DNA of 42,842 nucleotides. Origin: an uncultured Alphaproteobacteria bacterium. GTDB taxonomy: Bacteria; Pseudomonadota; Alphaproteobacteria; Rhizobiales; Aestuariivirgaceae. Below the pieces are notes generated by a model. The model searched no databases and was not told where the DNA came from. It was given only the letters and a program-made list of their open reading frames with translations. Below, piece after piece: positions 1 through 8,047 of this stretch. How positions within the stretch are numbered: position 1 is the first letter of the stretch; each line of letters starts with the position of its first letter. The stretch lies in assembly GCA_937872985.1 (NCBI GenBank), contig CALMUW010000067.1, positions 1-42,842 of the forward strand, written 5' to 3'. The translations under genes and the position numbers were made by a program.

Positions 1-151
1 CCCGAAGCTATCCCACATCCGATGCCAGAGCCGAACAACTCCCCCTCTGGACCCATCGATACAATTGGCATCGCCCACACGGCGGCCTAAACTCAATGAC
101 ACCCATCAGTCGCCTCGAAATATCCGAGGACAACCTGTTGAGGCTCCACAT
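1..151. other. Intergenic sequence at window start, no gene seen
   Basis: No convincing open frame or RNA gene is visible. The stretch runs directly into the first copy of the two-hairpin repeat. The gene upstream of this point lies outside the window. Confidence 0.5.
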
Positions 152-258
152 CTAGCGCAACCTGACTTTTGACGGAATCGGCAAAAGTCAGAAAGTTGCT
201 CGCCATCAATCAGTTAGAGCGGTTTGCGCGGTGATGGATCAAAGCCAAAACCGCTCTA
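152..258 (+). repeat. Two-hairpin intergenic repeat, copy A
   Basis: This is one of four related elements in the window. Hairpin 1 has a perfect 10-bp stem, CTGACTTTTG (162-171) with CAAAAGTCAG (182-191), around the loop ACGGAATCGG, clamped outside by CAAC/GTTG. Hairpin 2 starts at AGAGCGGTTT (216-225) and closes with AAACCGCTCT at about 248-257. The right end overlaps the TAG stop codon of the minus-strand hydrolase (256-258), so the repeat ends that reading frame. There is no U-tract, so it does not look like a classical intrinsic terminator, although it sits where one would be expected. Confidence 0.85.
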
Positions 259-1917
259 TTCGTCAAAGCCCTGCTGGCGGCGGGAAGGCCCGGAAATGGG
301 GCCGCGCCGCCGGTCCGCGGGCGGCTGGTCGCTGCCCGCCAGTGCCCGGCGCAGGCGGCGGATGATGACGGCCCTGGACTTGTCGTCGCCCGCCCGCTTT
401 ACCTCGTCGGCGATGTTGAGCACCAGCTCCTGCAGGTCATTGTGCCAGTCGAGGCGGGCCAGTTGCAGGGGATCGATGCGCGGCCTGGGCTGTTCGGCGA
501 GCAGGGCACAGGCGGCACCGTCCAGCGCATAGATCTCGTCGATGCGCGGCCGGACGATGCAGTCGGCGGGCACGATGCCGTCACGCAGCGCCTCGGCCAG
601 CGCGATCTGCGCCTCCTCCTCGCCATGGGTGAGGAACAGGGTCTTGTGCACCGGCAGGCGCTCCTTCAGCCAGGCCACCAGTTCCGGCCCGTCGGCATGG
701 CCGGAATAGTCCTCGAAGCTGCGGATGGTGGCGGCGACCCGGATGTCCTCGCCCATGATGGTGACGTGCTTTTCACCGGACTCGAGGATTTGGCCCAGCG
801 TGCCCGCCGCCTGGAAACCAACCAGCAGCACGGTGGTGGACCTCTGCCAGAGGTGGTTTTTCAGGTGGTGGCGGATGCGGCCCGCTTCCGCCATGCCGGA
901 GGCGGAAATGACGATGTGGAAACCCTGGAAGCGGGCCAGCGCCTTGGAGTCCTCCACGCTCTCGGTAGTGTGGACATAGTCCGACGAGAAGGCGCGGGCC
1001 AGAAGGTCGCCGTTCTCCATGCCCTTCGCATATTTGCGGAAGACCTGGGTGGCCTTGGAGGCCAGGGGCGAGTCGATGAAGATGGGCGCCTTGGGGATCA
1101 TGGCGTGATCCATGAGCCAGACGAGATCGGTCACCACCTCCTGGGTGCGCTCCACCGCGAAGGAGGGAATGAGCAGCGCCCCGCCACGGCTGGCTGCGCC
1201 CTTGATCTCCTCGGCCATGAGGTTGCGGCGGGCCTCCTCGCCGCGCTCGAAGCGGTCGCGGCCGCCATAGGTCGATTCACAGATGATCATATCGAGGTCG
1301 GTAGGCGCTTCCGGGTCGCGCTCCAGCAGCTTCTGGTCGGTGCCGATGTCGCCGGAAAAGAGCAGGCGGAGCGGCTTGGCCCCGGGCCGCGCCACCTCCA
1401 CCTCGATGGAGGCCGAGCCCAGCAGGTGCCCGGCATTCCAGTAGCGGGCGCGGATGCCTTCCGCCGGGCTGAACCATTGCTTGTAGGCCACGGGCGAGAA
1501 GCGCTCCATGGCCAGCGTGGCGTCGATCAGGGTGTAGATGGGCTCGACCTCGGGCAGGCCGCGGCGGCGGTTGCGCTCGTTCAGGAATTTCACTTCCTGC
1601 TCCTGGATGTGGCCCGAGTCCGGCAGCATGATGGCGCAGAGATCGATGGTGGGGTCGGTGGCATGGATCCTGCCGCCGAAGCCCGCCTTCACCAGCTTGG
1701 GGATGAGGCCGGCATGGTCGATGTGGGCATGGGTGAGGAGCAGGGCATTGACATCGGCGGGGCGGAAGGGGAAGGGGCGGAAGTTCAACCCGGTCTCGGT
1801 CTTGGAGCCCTGGAACAGGCCGCAGTCGATCATGACGCGGGCCGACCCCGTATCGAGAATGTAGCAGGAGCCGGTGACGGTGCGGGCCGCGCCATGGAAG
1901 GCAAGGGTGATGGACAA
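256..1917 (-). CDS. MBL-fold/beta-CASP metallohydrolase (putative RNA-processing exonuclease)
   Basis: The protein is about 553 residues. It has an N-terminal metallo-beta-lactamase domain with the zinc motif THAHIDHAG, a later SGDIG segment that fits the metal-bridging aspartate, a beta-CASP insertion, and a C-terminal RMMBL-type part with SGMAEAGRIRHH and GYSGHAD. Family members are predicted zinc-dependent nucleases acting on RNA in the cytoplasm; the substrate here is unknown. I place the start at a TTG (1917) preceded by GGGAG six bases upstream, giving an N-terminus of (M)SITLAFHGAARTVTGSC and no overlap with the upstream gene. An ATG at 1953 is possible but would overlap that gene by 26 bases and lies further from the Shine-Dalgarno sequence. 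The stop codon lies inside repeat copy A. Confidence 0.88.
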   Translation of the reverse strand: MSITLAFHGAARTVTGSCYILDTGSARVMIDCGLFQGSKTETGLNFRPFPFRPADVNALLLTHAHIDHAGLIPKLVKAGFGGRIHATDPTIDLCAIMLPDSGHIQEQEVKFLNERNRRRGLPEVEPIYTLIDATLAMERFSPVAYKQWFSPAEGIRARYWNAGHLLGSASIEVEVARPGAKPLRLLFSGDIGTDQKLLERDPEAPTDLDMIICESTYGGRDRFERGEEARRNLMAEEIKGAASRGGALLIPSFAVERTQEVVTDLVWLMDHAMIPKAPIFIDSPLASKATQVFRKYAKGMENGDLLARAFSSDYVHTTESVEDSKALARFQGFHIVISASGMAEAGRIRHHLKNHLWQRSTTVLLVGFQAAGTLGQILESGEKHVTIMGEDIRVAATIRSFEDYSGHADGPELVAWLKERLPVHKTLFLTHGEEEAQIALAEALRDGIVPADCIVRPRIDEIYALDGAACALLAEQPRPRIDPLQLARLDWHNDLQELVLNIADEVKRAGDDKSRAVIIRRLRRALAGSDQPPADRRRGPISGPSRRQQGFDE

Positions 1918-1927
1918 GGGCTGCTCC

Positions 1928-2677
1928 CTAGCTGGTCTTGAGGCCCTGGGCAATCAACTGCTGCCAGGCTTCCTCGGGGGTTGAGGCAAAGGCGAAGAGC
2001 TTGAGGTCCCTGGGCGCGATGAGTTTTGCCTCAACAAGGGACTGGAAATTGATGGTCCGGCTCCAGAAGGCCTGATCATAAAGCACGATGGGCAGGACCT
2101 GATCAATCTTGCCGGTCTGGCGCAGGGTGAGCAGTTCGAACATTTCGTCGAGCGTGCCGAAGCCGCCGGGAAAGACCACCAGGGCTGCGGCGCGCATGGC
2201 GAAGTGCATCTTGCGCATGGCGAAATAGTGGAAGCGGAAGGTCAGGTCCGGCGTGGAATAGGCGTTGGGCTCCTGCTCGTGCGGCAAGGTGATGTTGTAG
2301 CCGATGGAGGGTGCGTCCACGTCATGGGCGCCACGGTTGGCGGCTTCCATGATGCCGGGGCCGCCGCCGGTGGCGATGACATTGCGGCGGCCCTGCACAT
2401 GGTTGATCTTGGCCCCGCCCTGTTCGGAACAGAGGCGGCCAAAGGCGCGCGCCGCCTCATACCAGCCGGAGCCGTCACCGGGAGCCACCCGGGCCGAACC
2501 GAAGACCACCACGGTCGATTCCACCCCCCAGCGGCGCAATTGCTCCTCGGCCTTCTGATATTCGATCTGGAAGCGCAGGCCCCGCATGGAATCACCCAGG
2601 AGAAAATCCTGATCGAGGACCGGCAGGCGATAGGAGGGACTGTTGATCTGGGCGCGGTTGTCGGGCGCATCGGTCAT
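1928..2677 (-). CDS. LOG family protein (TIGR00730-type Rossmann-fold nucleotide hydrolase)
   Basis: The 249-residue protein carries the signature PGGFGTLDEMFE and the upstream GGGPGIMEAANRGA segment. Both are typical of the LONELY GUY/'lysine decarboxylase-like' family. These enzymes are phosphoribohydrolases acting on nucleoside 5'-monophosphates; plant and some bacterial members release cytokinin bases. Residues 1-60 form an extension seen in the longer bacterial subgroup and FGSARV begins the Rossmann fold. It lies immediately upstream of the metallohydrolase on the same strand, about 10 bases apart, so the two are probably co-transcribed. It is divergent from the polyphosphate kinase. 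True lysine decarboxylase activity is unlikely. Confidence 0.9.
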   Translation of the reverse strand: MTDAPDNRAQINSPSYRLPVLDQDFLLGDSMRGLRFQIEYQKAEEQLRRWGVESTVVVFGSARVAPGDGSGWYEAARAFGRLCSEQGGAKINHVQGRRNVIATGGGPGIMEAANRGAHDVDAPSIGYNITLPHEQEPNAYSTPDLTFRFHYFAMRKMHFAMRAAALVVFPGGFGTLDEMFELLTLRQTGKIDQVLPIVLYDQAFWSRTINFQSLVEAKLIAPRDLKLFAFASTPEEAWQQLIAQGLKTS

Positions 2678-2792
2678 GGGTTGGGGTGAATCCTGAAATC
2701 ACATTGCTTTTGCGAGCTTTATACCTCTGGCCCTTGCAATCAAGAGCGGCTTGGATCACGCTTGAGTGCAGGTTGCGATGAGGGGAATGGCC

Positions 2793-3632
2793 ATGGGCAA
2801 GACTGACAGGGAGGACGGCAGTCCGTTCTTTGCCGCCGCATTTCAGGTGAAGGGCAAGGGCTTCAGCCTGGCCAGGGTGGACGCGCGCGGCGACAAGGTC
2901 TTCAAGGACAAGGACGAGACCAAGAGGCAGGTGGAGAAGGACGCCGCCGCCATTGATGAATTGCAGAACCGGCTCTTTGCCGAGGGCAAGCGGTCGCTGC
3001 TGGTGATCCTGCAGGGCATGGACTCATCGGGCAAGGATGGCACGGTGCGGGCGGTGTTCAACACCTGCGGCCCCATCGGTGTCACCGTCTCGTCCTTCAA
3101 GGCGCCCACCCCGGACGAACTGGCCCATGACTATCTGTGGCGGGTGCACAAACTAACCCCGGCGCGCGGCATGATCGGCATCTTCAACCGCTCGCACTAT
3201 GAGGACGTTCTGGTGGTGAAGGTGAGGAAGTTTGCGCCGCCCGAGGCCATTGAGCGGCGCTATGACGAGATCAACCAGTTCGAGAAGATGCTGAGCCAGA
3301 ACGGCACGAAGATTCTGAAGTTCATGCTGCACATCTCGAAGGAGGAGCAGGCGGTGCGCTTGCAGGAGCGGGTCGATGATGCCGCCAAGCGCTGGAAGTT
3401 CAATCCGGGCGACCTCGACGACCGGGCGCTGTGGGACGACTACATGAAGGCCTATGAGGAGGCGCTCTCCCGCTGTTCCACCCCGCATGCGCCCTGGCAT
3501 GTCATTCCCGCCGACCGCAACTGGGTAAGGAACGGCATCATTGCCCGGATCGTGCGCCAGACGCTGGAGGAGATGGACCCGCAATTCCCCGCGCCAAGGG
3601 GCTGGGACCCGGCGGTGGTGAAGATCGTCTGA
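2793..3632 (+). CDS. ppk2: PPK2 family polyphosphate:nucleotide phosphotransferase
   Basis: The 279-residue cytoplasmic enzyme transfers phosphate between polyphosphate and nucleoside mono- or diphosphates. The Walker A-like motif GMDSSGKDG and the segment FNRSHYEDVLV are diagnostic for PPK2. The length matches the single-domain class. Several in-frame starts exist (GTG 2766, ATG 2778, 2787, 2793); only ATG 2793 has a well placed ribosome-binding site (AGGGGA, 2781-2786, six bases upstream). It is convergent with the ribokinase gene. Whether it prefers AMP, ADP or GDP cannot be told from the sequence. Confidence 0.92.
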   Translation: MGKTDREDGSPFFAAAFQVKGKGFSLARVDARGDKVFKDKDETKRQVEKDAAAIDELQNRLFAEGKRSLLVILQGMDSSGKDGTVRAVFNTCGPIGVTVSSFKAPTPDELAHDYLWRVHKLTPARGMIGIFNRSHYEDVLVVKVRKFAPPEAIERRYDEINQFEKMLSQNGTKILKFMLHISKEEQAVRLQERVDDAAKRWKFNPGDLDDRALWDDYMKAYEEALSRCSTPHAPWHVIPADRNWVRNGIIARIVRQTLEEMDPQFPAPRGWDPAVVKIV

Positions 3633-3644
3633 TTGCCCAGACCG

Positions 3645-3677
3645 CTTCCTCAGACCGTTTGCGCGGTCGTGAGGAAG
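3645..3677. terminator. Strong hairpin at the convergent ppk2/rbsK junction (possible bidirectional terminator)
   Basis: CTTCCTC (3645-3651) pairs with GAGGAAG (3671-3677), and GACCG (3653-3657) with CGGTC (3664-3668), with a small bulge and a six-base loop. It lies between the 3' ends of ppk2 and the ribokinase gene and overlaps the last codons of the latter. No U-tract follows on either strand, so termination is inferred from position and stem strength only. Confidence 0.4.
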
Positions 3678-4600
3678 GTTTCCACCTCGGCCAGGGTGGG
3701 GGCGGCGCTGGCGGCTCCCTGCAGGGTGGTGGAGAGGGCGGCGGTGGCCTGGGCAAAGCGCAGGGCTTCCGGGAGCGGCATCCCTTCCGCCAGACCATGG
3801 GCCAGCCCGCCATTGAAACAGTCGCCCGCGGCCACCGTGTCGATGGCCTTGACCTTGAAGGCCGGCATGGTGTCAGCGGTCTTTGCCGTGGCATAGGCCA
3901 GGCCCCTGGCACCGAGCTTCACCACCGCCGTGGCAAAGCCCCGCTTCACCAGAGTCCGGGCGGCGGCCAGGCCCTCGCACAGGTCGCTTGGTGCGGTGCC
4001 GAGAAGGGCCGCCGATTCGGTTTCGTTGGGGGTCACCACATCCACCAATTGTAATACCTCTGGTGGCAATGCCTGCGCCGGAGCAGGGGCGGGGTCCAGA
4101 ATCACGGTGCCCCCCGCCGCATGGACGATTCGGGCAGCGGCAAGGCTGGTGGCCAAGGGGGTTTCCAGTTGCAGCAGCAGCACCCGGCTCTTCCCGAGGT
4201 CGGCTTGACGGGCTGCAACATCAGCCAGGCTCAAGTTGGCATTGGCCCCGGGAACGATGGCAATGGCATTCTCGCCACTCATCGCCACGGTGATCAGGGC
4301 AATCCCGGTAGGGCTGGCAACATCGTAGAAAAAATATGTGTTATCAACCCCATGGCTGGAAAGCGCGCGGGCGGCGGCATGACCGAAGTCATCCTGCCCG
4401 AGGCGGGCGACGAAGATCGGCGTATGACCCAGGCGAGCAACCGCCACGGCCTGATTGGCACCCTTGCCGCCCAGTCCCAGGCGATAGTCGGTGCCGGCCA
4501 GGGTTTCGCCGGGCCGGGGCAAGCGTTCGAGATAGGCGGCGACATCCATGTTCACGCTGCCGACGATGGCGATGGGCGCTGCAGGGTCATGTCTTGTCAT
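3650..4600 (-). CDS. rbsK: Ribokinase (PfkB family carbohydrate kinase)
   Basis: The 316-residue protein phosphorylates D-ribose to ribose 5-phosphate by family assignment. The N-terminal signature GLGGKGANQAVAVARLG and the C-terminal DTVAAGDCFNGGLA, which contains the catalytic aspartate and anion hole, are both present. Length is normal for RbsK (about 305-315). The start ATG at 4600 gives MTRHDPAAPIAIVGSVNMD, with the usual GSxNxD near the start of PfkB kinases. No ribose transporter or LacI-type regulator lies next to it, so substrate specificity rests on motifs alone. Confidence 0.9.
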   Translation of the reverse strand: MTRHDPAAPIAIVGSVNMDVAAYLERLPRPGETLAGTDYRLGLGGKGANQAVAVARLGHTPIFVARLGQDDFGHAAARALSSHGVDNTYFFYDVASPTGIALITVAMSGENAIAIVPGANANLSLADVAARQADLGKSRVLLLQLETPLATSLAAARIVHAAGGTVILDPAPAPAQALPPEVLQLVDVVTPNETESAALLGTAPSDLCEGLAAARTLVKRGFATAVVKLGARGLAYATAKTADTMPAFKVKAIDTVAAGDCFNGGLAHGLAEGMPLPEALRFAQATAALSTTLQGAASAAPTLAEVETFLTTAQTV

Positions 4601-4674
4601 TGGCTTGAGATCCCATGGAAATTTCCCCCTTCGACGTCTTTCGGCGACATCGAGGAGGGTGGCAGGGCATGATT

Positions 4675-4772
4675 CTAGAGCGGTTTTGGCCTCGGTGGCT
4701 CAAAGCCACCGCTCTATGCTGGCGAGCACCTTATCTGATTTTTGTTGATTCCATCAAAAGTCAGGTTGCTCT
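4675..4772 (-). repeat. Two-hairpin intergenic repeat, copy B (reverse orientation)
   Basis: The element reads on the minus strand as GAGCAACCTGACTTTTGATGG followed by the AGAGCGGT...ACCGCTCT hairpin. On the plus strand AGAGCGGT starts at 4677 and its partner ACCGCTCT lies at about 4708-4715. The hairpin 1 arm on the 3' side is CATCAAAAGTCAGGTTGCTC, ending near 4771. It is slightly degenerate compared with copy A. It lies entirely between genes. Confidence 0.82.
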
Positions 4773-4838
4773 CAAGCAACAGTCGGCACTCGTTTTTCTG
4801 CGGGTCAAATTTTATCCACAGGGACCTGCCTGCAATCA

Positions 4839-4859
4839 ATCCCATGTTTTCAATGGGAT
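4839..4859. promoter_or_regulatory. Perfect 7-bp inverted repeat upstream of the FecR-like gene
   Basis: ATCCCAT (4839-4845) and ATGGGAT (4853-4859) are separated by GTTTTCA. Spacing and symmetry would suit a dimeric regulator. There is no direct evidence for binding. Confidence 0.25.
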
Positions 4860-4887
4860 GGATGGCGGTCTGGGGATTCTCAATTTG

Positions 4888-4895
4888 TTAACCAT
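4888..4895 (+). promoter_or_regulatory. CtrA-like half site TTAACCAT
   Basis: The octamer TTAACCAT lies in an AT-rich patch about 160 bases before the FecR-like start codon. It matches the known alphaproteobacterial CtrA half-site consensus. A second half site is not obvious, and a single octamer can occur by chance. Confidence 0.2.
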
Positions 4896-5008
4896 AACGT
4901 TGCAAAGCTATTTGGCAGAGATTGTCCTGCGGTCGGACGATTTGTGACTTGACCGAAGCTTTTGATAACGATAGGGGAAGACTCCTGTGAGGATGGCGAT
5001 CCAAGCTG

Positions 5009-5029
5009 AGCAACGCGAAGTTGCTTTTT
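5009..5029 (+). promoter_or_regulatory. Leader hairpin followed by a T-run (attenuator-like)
   Basis: AGCAAC (5009-5014) pairs with GTTGCT (5020-5025) around the loop GCGAA, followed by TTTT. It lies about 25 bases upstream of the FecR-like start codon, in the presumed 5' leader. The AGCAAC/GTTGCT arms recall the outer clamp of the two-hairpin repeats. Function is inferred from shape only. Confidence 0.25.
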
Positions 5030-5052
5030 CACGACGTGCAGGGGGTATTGCA

Positions 5053-5535
5053 ATGAAGATTATGCGTAGCGTGATCGCGGCGGTTGTTGTCGCGTCAAGT
5101 GCGGTGTCGGCCCTGGCTGCCGGCGTGGCCAAGATTGATGCCGTTGACGGCAAGGTGCTGATCAACCGCGGTGCAGGTTATGAAGTGGTCGCCAGTGGCA
5201 CGCTTCTCAATGCCGGTGACAAGGTGATGGTGGGCGACAAGGCCTCTGCCTTGATTTCCTATCTCGGGGCCCAGTGCTCGATTTCGGCCGAAGCTTCGTC
5301 GCTGGTGACCATTTCCACCAAGGCGCCCTGCAAGAAGGGTGAGGTGATGGGTGCGGCCCAGTCGGTGTTCGCGACTCCGGTGGCCGACATGGATCCGCCC
5401 GGTGCTGCGGCCTTCCCGATGGCTCTTCCGCTTCTCCTGGTCGGCGGTGCCGCGGTCGGTATCGCCACTCTGGTGCTGGTGTCGGACGGCAATGACAGCG
5501 GCGACGCTGGCAACACCCCGACCACCGCTCCTTGA
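5053..5535 (+). CDS. Small secreted/membrane FecR-like protein of unknown role
   Basis: The 160-residue protein has an N-terminal signal peptide (MKIMRSVIAAVVVASSAVSALAA), then a FecR-like beta domain (GKVLINRGAGYEVVASGT followed by NAGDKVMVGDKASALISY), two cysteines (in GAQCSIS and KAPCKKG) that could form a disulphide, a hydrophobic C-terminal segment (FPMALPLLLVGGAAVGIATLVLV) and a short polar tail. This suggests an exported protein held in the inner membrane with its domain in the periplasm. ATG 5053 is chosen because AGGGGG (5040-5045) lies seven bases upstream and the signal peptide starts there; an upstream in-frame GTG (4987) would bury the signal peptide. A strong terminator follows within 20 bases. 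No specific function is known to me. Confidence 0.8.
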   Translation: MKIMRSVIAAVVVASSAVSALAAGVAKIDAVDGKVLINRGAGYEVVASGTLLNAGDKVMVGDKASALISYLGAQCSISAEASSLVTISTKAPCKKGEVMGAAQSVFATPVADMDPPGAAAFPMALPLLLVGGAAVGIATLVLVSDGNDSGDAGNTPTTAP

Positions 5536-5554
5536 TTTTCCCTGATTTGTTTTG

Positions 5555-5590
5555 AAGCCGCACACGTTGTAAAATGTGTGCGGCTTTTTC
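5555..5590 (+). terminator. Rho-independent terminator after the FecR-like gene
   Basis: AGCCGCACAC (5556-5565) pairs perfectly with GTGTGCGGCT (5576-5585) around a ten-base loop and is followed by TTTT. It lies 20 bases after the stop codon of the FecR-like gene and 25 bases before the next start codon, so it would uncouple that gene from the export genes unless read through. Confidence 0.88.
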
Positions 5591-5614
5591 ATTGGGATAA
5601 GCCGGGGGATGGAG

Positions 5615-7135
5615 ATGAGCCAGAATCGCAGCTGGAGCCTAGTCGTCGCCGGTTTTCTGTGCCTGCTGTGGTTGTTGGGTGGAGCCACCCGCTCGCCCTA
5701 TTCCTGGGCCGGCCTCTCGGTGATGGGCATCAGCCTGGCAGTGCTGCTGGCATCCCTGTGGCGTTTGCATGACGCCTCCATTACCCGTGCCATGCGCCAG
5801 GGGTTTGCCCTGATCCTCGCGGTGACGGTTCTGGTTGTGGCGCAACTCATTCCGTTGCCCGTCGGCCTGTGGACCAGTCTTGCCGGACGGGAGGCCCTGG
5901 CCCAATCCCTGCCCGTCGTCGGGATTGAGCCCGCCTGGCACGCCCTGAGTCTTGCGCCTGCGCTCACCCGCGAAACCTTCCTCATCGCCCTGCCGGGCTT
6001 TGCCATGTTCATGGCGGCGGCAACGGTGGCGCCGCGCCACCGGGCCTCCATTGGCGCGGTGCTGGTGGGACTTGCCGTCACTGCCGCCCTGTGGGGTCTG
6101 GCGCAACGCCAGGGCGGAGCCGAGGGGAGCCTCTATCTTTACAAAACGGTCCTGCGCGGCAATGCCACAGGCCCGTTCATCAATCGCAACCTCCTGGCGG
6201 CCAGCCTCTACGCCGTTCTTCCCCTGCTCTTCGCGCTGGTGATCGGGGGACTGCGTCACCACCTGGAGCGGGCCGTCCTCTGGATAGGGGGCGGACTTGT
6301 TCTCACCGGCGTGGTCATTGTGGGCCTGGGGGCCACGGCCTCGCGGGCCGGGATTCTTCTGGCCATGCTCGCGGTCCTCCTGTCGCCACTTCTGTCGTTG
6401 CGGCGGACGGTCGATGCCCGGGCCACACCAGCCGCCAAGCTCATGGGTTTTGCCGGCATCATGGCCGCCATGCTGCTGGTGGTTTTCGGTCTCACCGGCA
6501 TTCTTCGCCTGGCCGAAACCGACTTCTCCACCGACTACCGGGCGGTGATGTCGGCGGTCTCGCTGGCCACCATGAAGACCTATTTTCCCTGGGGGGCAGG
6601 GCTTGGCACTTTCGTGCCGGTCTATGCCCTGCATGAGACACCCGCCACCATGATGGAGCACTTCGTCATCCATGCTCACAATGACTGGCTGGAACTGGCC
6701 ATAGAGGCGGGTCTGCCGGCCGTGATCCTCATGGTCGCTTTCCTGCTGTGGTATGCCGCCATGACCTGGCGGGTGTGGCGGCAGGGGGGGGATGGCGTGG
6801 AGGACATGCTGGGGCGCGCGGCGTCCATATCGGTCCTGCTGTTTCTGCTCCATTCGCTCGGCGATTTTCCGCTGCGCATGCCGTTTCTGATGGCGGTCTT
6901 CGCCCTGTGCCTGGGGTTCATGGCGGGGGGCCCTAAACCCGTGGGTCATCATCACCATCAGCGCAGCGCCAGGGCACCTGCCGCCGGGCGCGAGCCGGTT
7001 CTGGACTCCGCTGACAAGCCCCGCCGTCAGGCCCGGCAGGGTCCCTTCTTCAAAACCCCAGCGCCCCCGGCGGGATCCGGTGAAGCGCCCGCACCACCGC
7101 CCCGGCGCGAGCCCACAGGGAGCGACGGGTCGTGA
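5615..7135 (+). CDS. O-antigen ligase/polymerase family membrane protein (Wzy_C domain)
   Basis: The protein is about 506 residues with ten or more hydrophobic segments. The conserved periplasmic-loop region is visible as GAGLGTF followed by HAHNDWLELAIEAGLPA, typical of the Wzy/WaaL superfamily. Members polymerise undecaprenyl-linked repeat units or ligate glycans. Position beside wza/wzc-type genes favours polymerisation for export. The C-terminal 60 residues are Pro/Arg-rich, include a natural run of four histidines and look disordered. The ATG at 5615 has GGGGGA five bases upstream (5604-5609). A GTG at 5576 is in frame but lies inside the terminator hairpin and is rejected. A second Wzy-like gene lies at 35180. 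Confidence 0.85.
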   Translation: MSQNRSWSLVVAGFLCLLWLLGGATRSPYSWAGLSVMGISLAVLLASLWRLHDASITRAMRQGFALILAVTVLVVAQLIPLPVGLWTSLAGREALAQSLPVVGIEPAWHALSLAPALTRETFLIALPGFAMFMAAATVAPRHRASIGAVLVGLAVTAALWGLAQRQGGAEGSLYLYKTVLRGNATGPFINRNLLAASLYAVLPLLFALVIGGLRHHLERAVLWIGGGLVLTGVVIVGLGATASRAGILLAMLAVLLSPLLSLRRTVDARATPAAKLMGFAGIMAAMLLVVFGLTGILRLAETDFSTDYRAVMSAVSLATMKTYFPWGAGLGTFVPVYALHETPATMMEHFVIHAHNDWLELAIEAGLPAVILMVAFLLWYAAMTWRVWRQGGDGVEDMLGRAASISVLLFLLHSLGDFPLRMPFLMAVFALCLGFMAGGPKPVGHHHHQRSARAPAAGREPVLDSADKPRRQARQGPFFKTPAPPAGSGEAPAPPPRREPTGSDGS

Positions 7136-7240
7136 GATCAGAAGGGCGGGTGCGAGACCGTCAAAGATTCCTCACAGTCTTGTGGTTTTGCAGCGGTTTA
7201 TCCGTCCGCAGAACGCGGGCAGGCGCTGGCGCCGGGAGCA

Positions 7241-8047
7241 ATGGTCAACGTGATTGATCTGCACAGTCATATTCTGCCGGGGGTCGATGACGGATCGCCC
7301 GATCTGGAAACCTCGTTGGCCATGGCGCGCATGGCGGTGGCCGATGGCATACAGGTCATGGCGGCGACGCCGCATTTCATGCCTGGCATGTATGACAACG
7401 AGGCCGGGGACATTCGCCGCAGGGTTGATCAGTTCAATCAGAACCTGACGGAAGCGGGTATTGATCTTGCGGTGGTTACCGGGTCCGATGCCCATATCCG
7501 TCCGGATTTCCTGCCCCTCGTGCGGGACGGACAAATCCTGTCGCTCAACGGCAGCCGCTATGTGCTGTTCGAGCCGCCGCACAACATCATGCCGCAGCGC
7601 ATGGAAGACATGCTGTTCAATATCGTGATGTTGGGCTTTGTGCCCATTCTCACCCACCCGGAGCGTCTGAAGTGGATCGAGCAGCACTATGACGTGGTGC
7701 AGCGGCTGGGCGACAGCGGGGTGTGGATGCAGATCACCGGCGGCTCACTGACCGGGCGTTTCGGGCGCCGGCCGCAATACTGGGCCGAACGCATGCTGAA
7801 CGAGGGCCGGATCCATATTCTCGCCACCGACGCCCACAATCTGACATCCCGGCCGCCCATTCTGTCCGATGCGGTCAGGGTTGCCGAGGCCGCCGTCGGA
7901 ATGGACGAGGCGCGCAATCTTGTGCTAGTCAGGCCGGTGAATATTCTGGATAATGAACCAGCGGAAAAATCGCCGCCCATTGCTGTGTCCGCAGCGCCGG
8001 TTCAGGCTCCCAAAACCTTGTGGCGCCGTTTGTTCGGGGGCGAATGA
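7241..8047 (+). CDS. CpsB/YwqE-type polysaccharide tyrosine-protein phosphatase (PHP fold)
   Basis: The 268-residue protein has metal-binding motifs of the PHP family: DLHSHILPGVDDGS at the N-terminus, AATPHF, LTHPER and ATDAHN near the C-terminus. Family members such as CpsB and YwqE are manganese-dependent phosphatases that dephosphorylate the C-terminal tyrosines of Wzc/CpsD-type kinases. The matching kinase lies two genes downstream. The annotated ATG at 7241 follows GGGAG (7234-7238) at only two bases. An alternative GTG at 7250 (eleven bases) would begin with the family-typical (M)IDLHSHILPG. Its stop codon abuts the next start codon (TGAATG). Confidence 0.9.
   Translation: MVNVIDLHSHILPGVDDGSPDLETSLAMARMAVADGIQVMAATPHFMPGMYDNEAGDIRRRVDQFNQNLTEAGIDLAVVTGSDAHIRPDFLPLVRDGQILSLNGSRYVLFEPPHNIMPQRMEDMLFNIVMLGFVPILTHPERLKWIEQHYDVVQRLGDSGVWMQITGGSLTGRFGRRPQYWAERMLNEGRIHILATDAHNLTSRPPILSDAVRVAEAAVGMDEARNLVLVRPVNILDNEPAEKSPPIAVSAAPVQAPKTLWRRLFGGE

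Larger units (their letters stand above)
4601..5052. other. 452-base intergenic region: repeat copy B and the presumed promoter region of the export genes
   Basis: Between the ribokinase gene (minus) and the FecR-like gene (plus) no credible protein is seen. Short open frames here run through the repeat and lack support. The region holds repeat copy B (4675-4772), an inverted repeat (4839-4859), an AT-rich segment with TTAACCAT (4888-4895), and a short hairpin with a T-run (5009-5029). These make it the likely control region for the following genes, but no start site can be fixed from sequence alone. Confidence 0.5.

Noticed and set aside
442..1941. Long plus-strand open frame of 499 codons opposite the metallohydrolase gene
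   Set aside because: It is the antisense of a clearly conserved enzyme gene in GC-rich DNA and encodes no recognisable motif.
4615..4947. Possible 110-codon gene upstream of the FecR-like gene
   Set aside because: It reads straight through repeat copy B, has no ribosome-binding site and no recognisable domain.
6946..6957. Run of four histidines in the Wzy-like tail as a possible cloning tag
   Set aside because: Only four residues, inside a natural Pro/Arg-rich tail in an otherwise normal genomic context.
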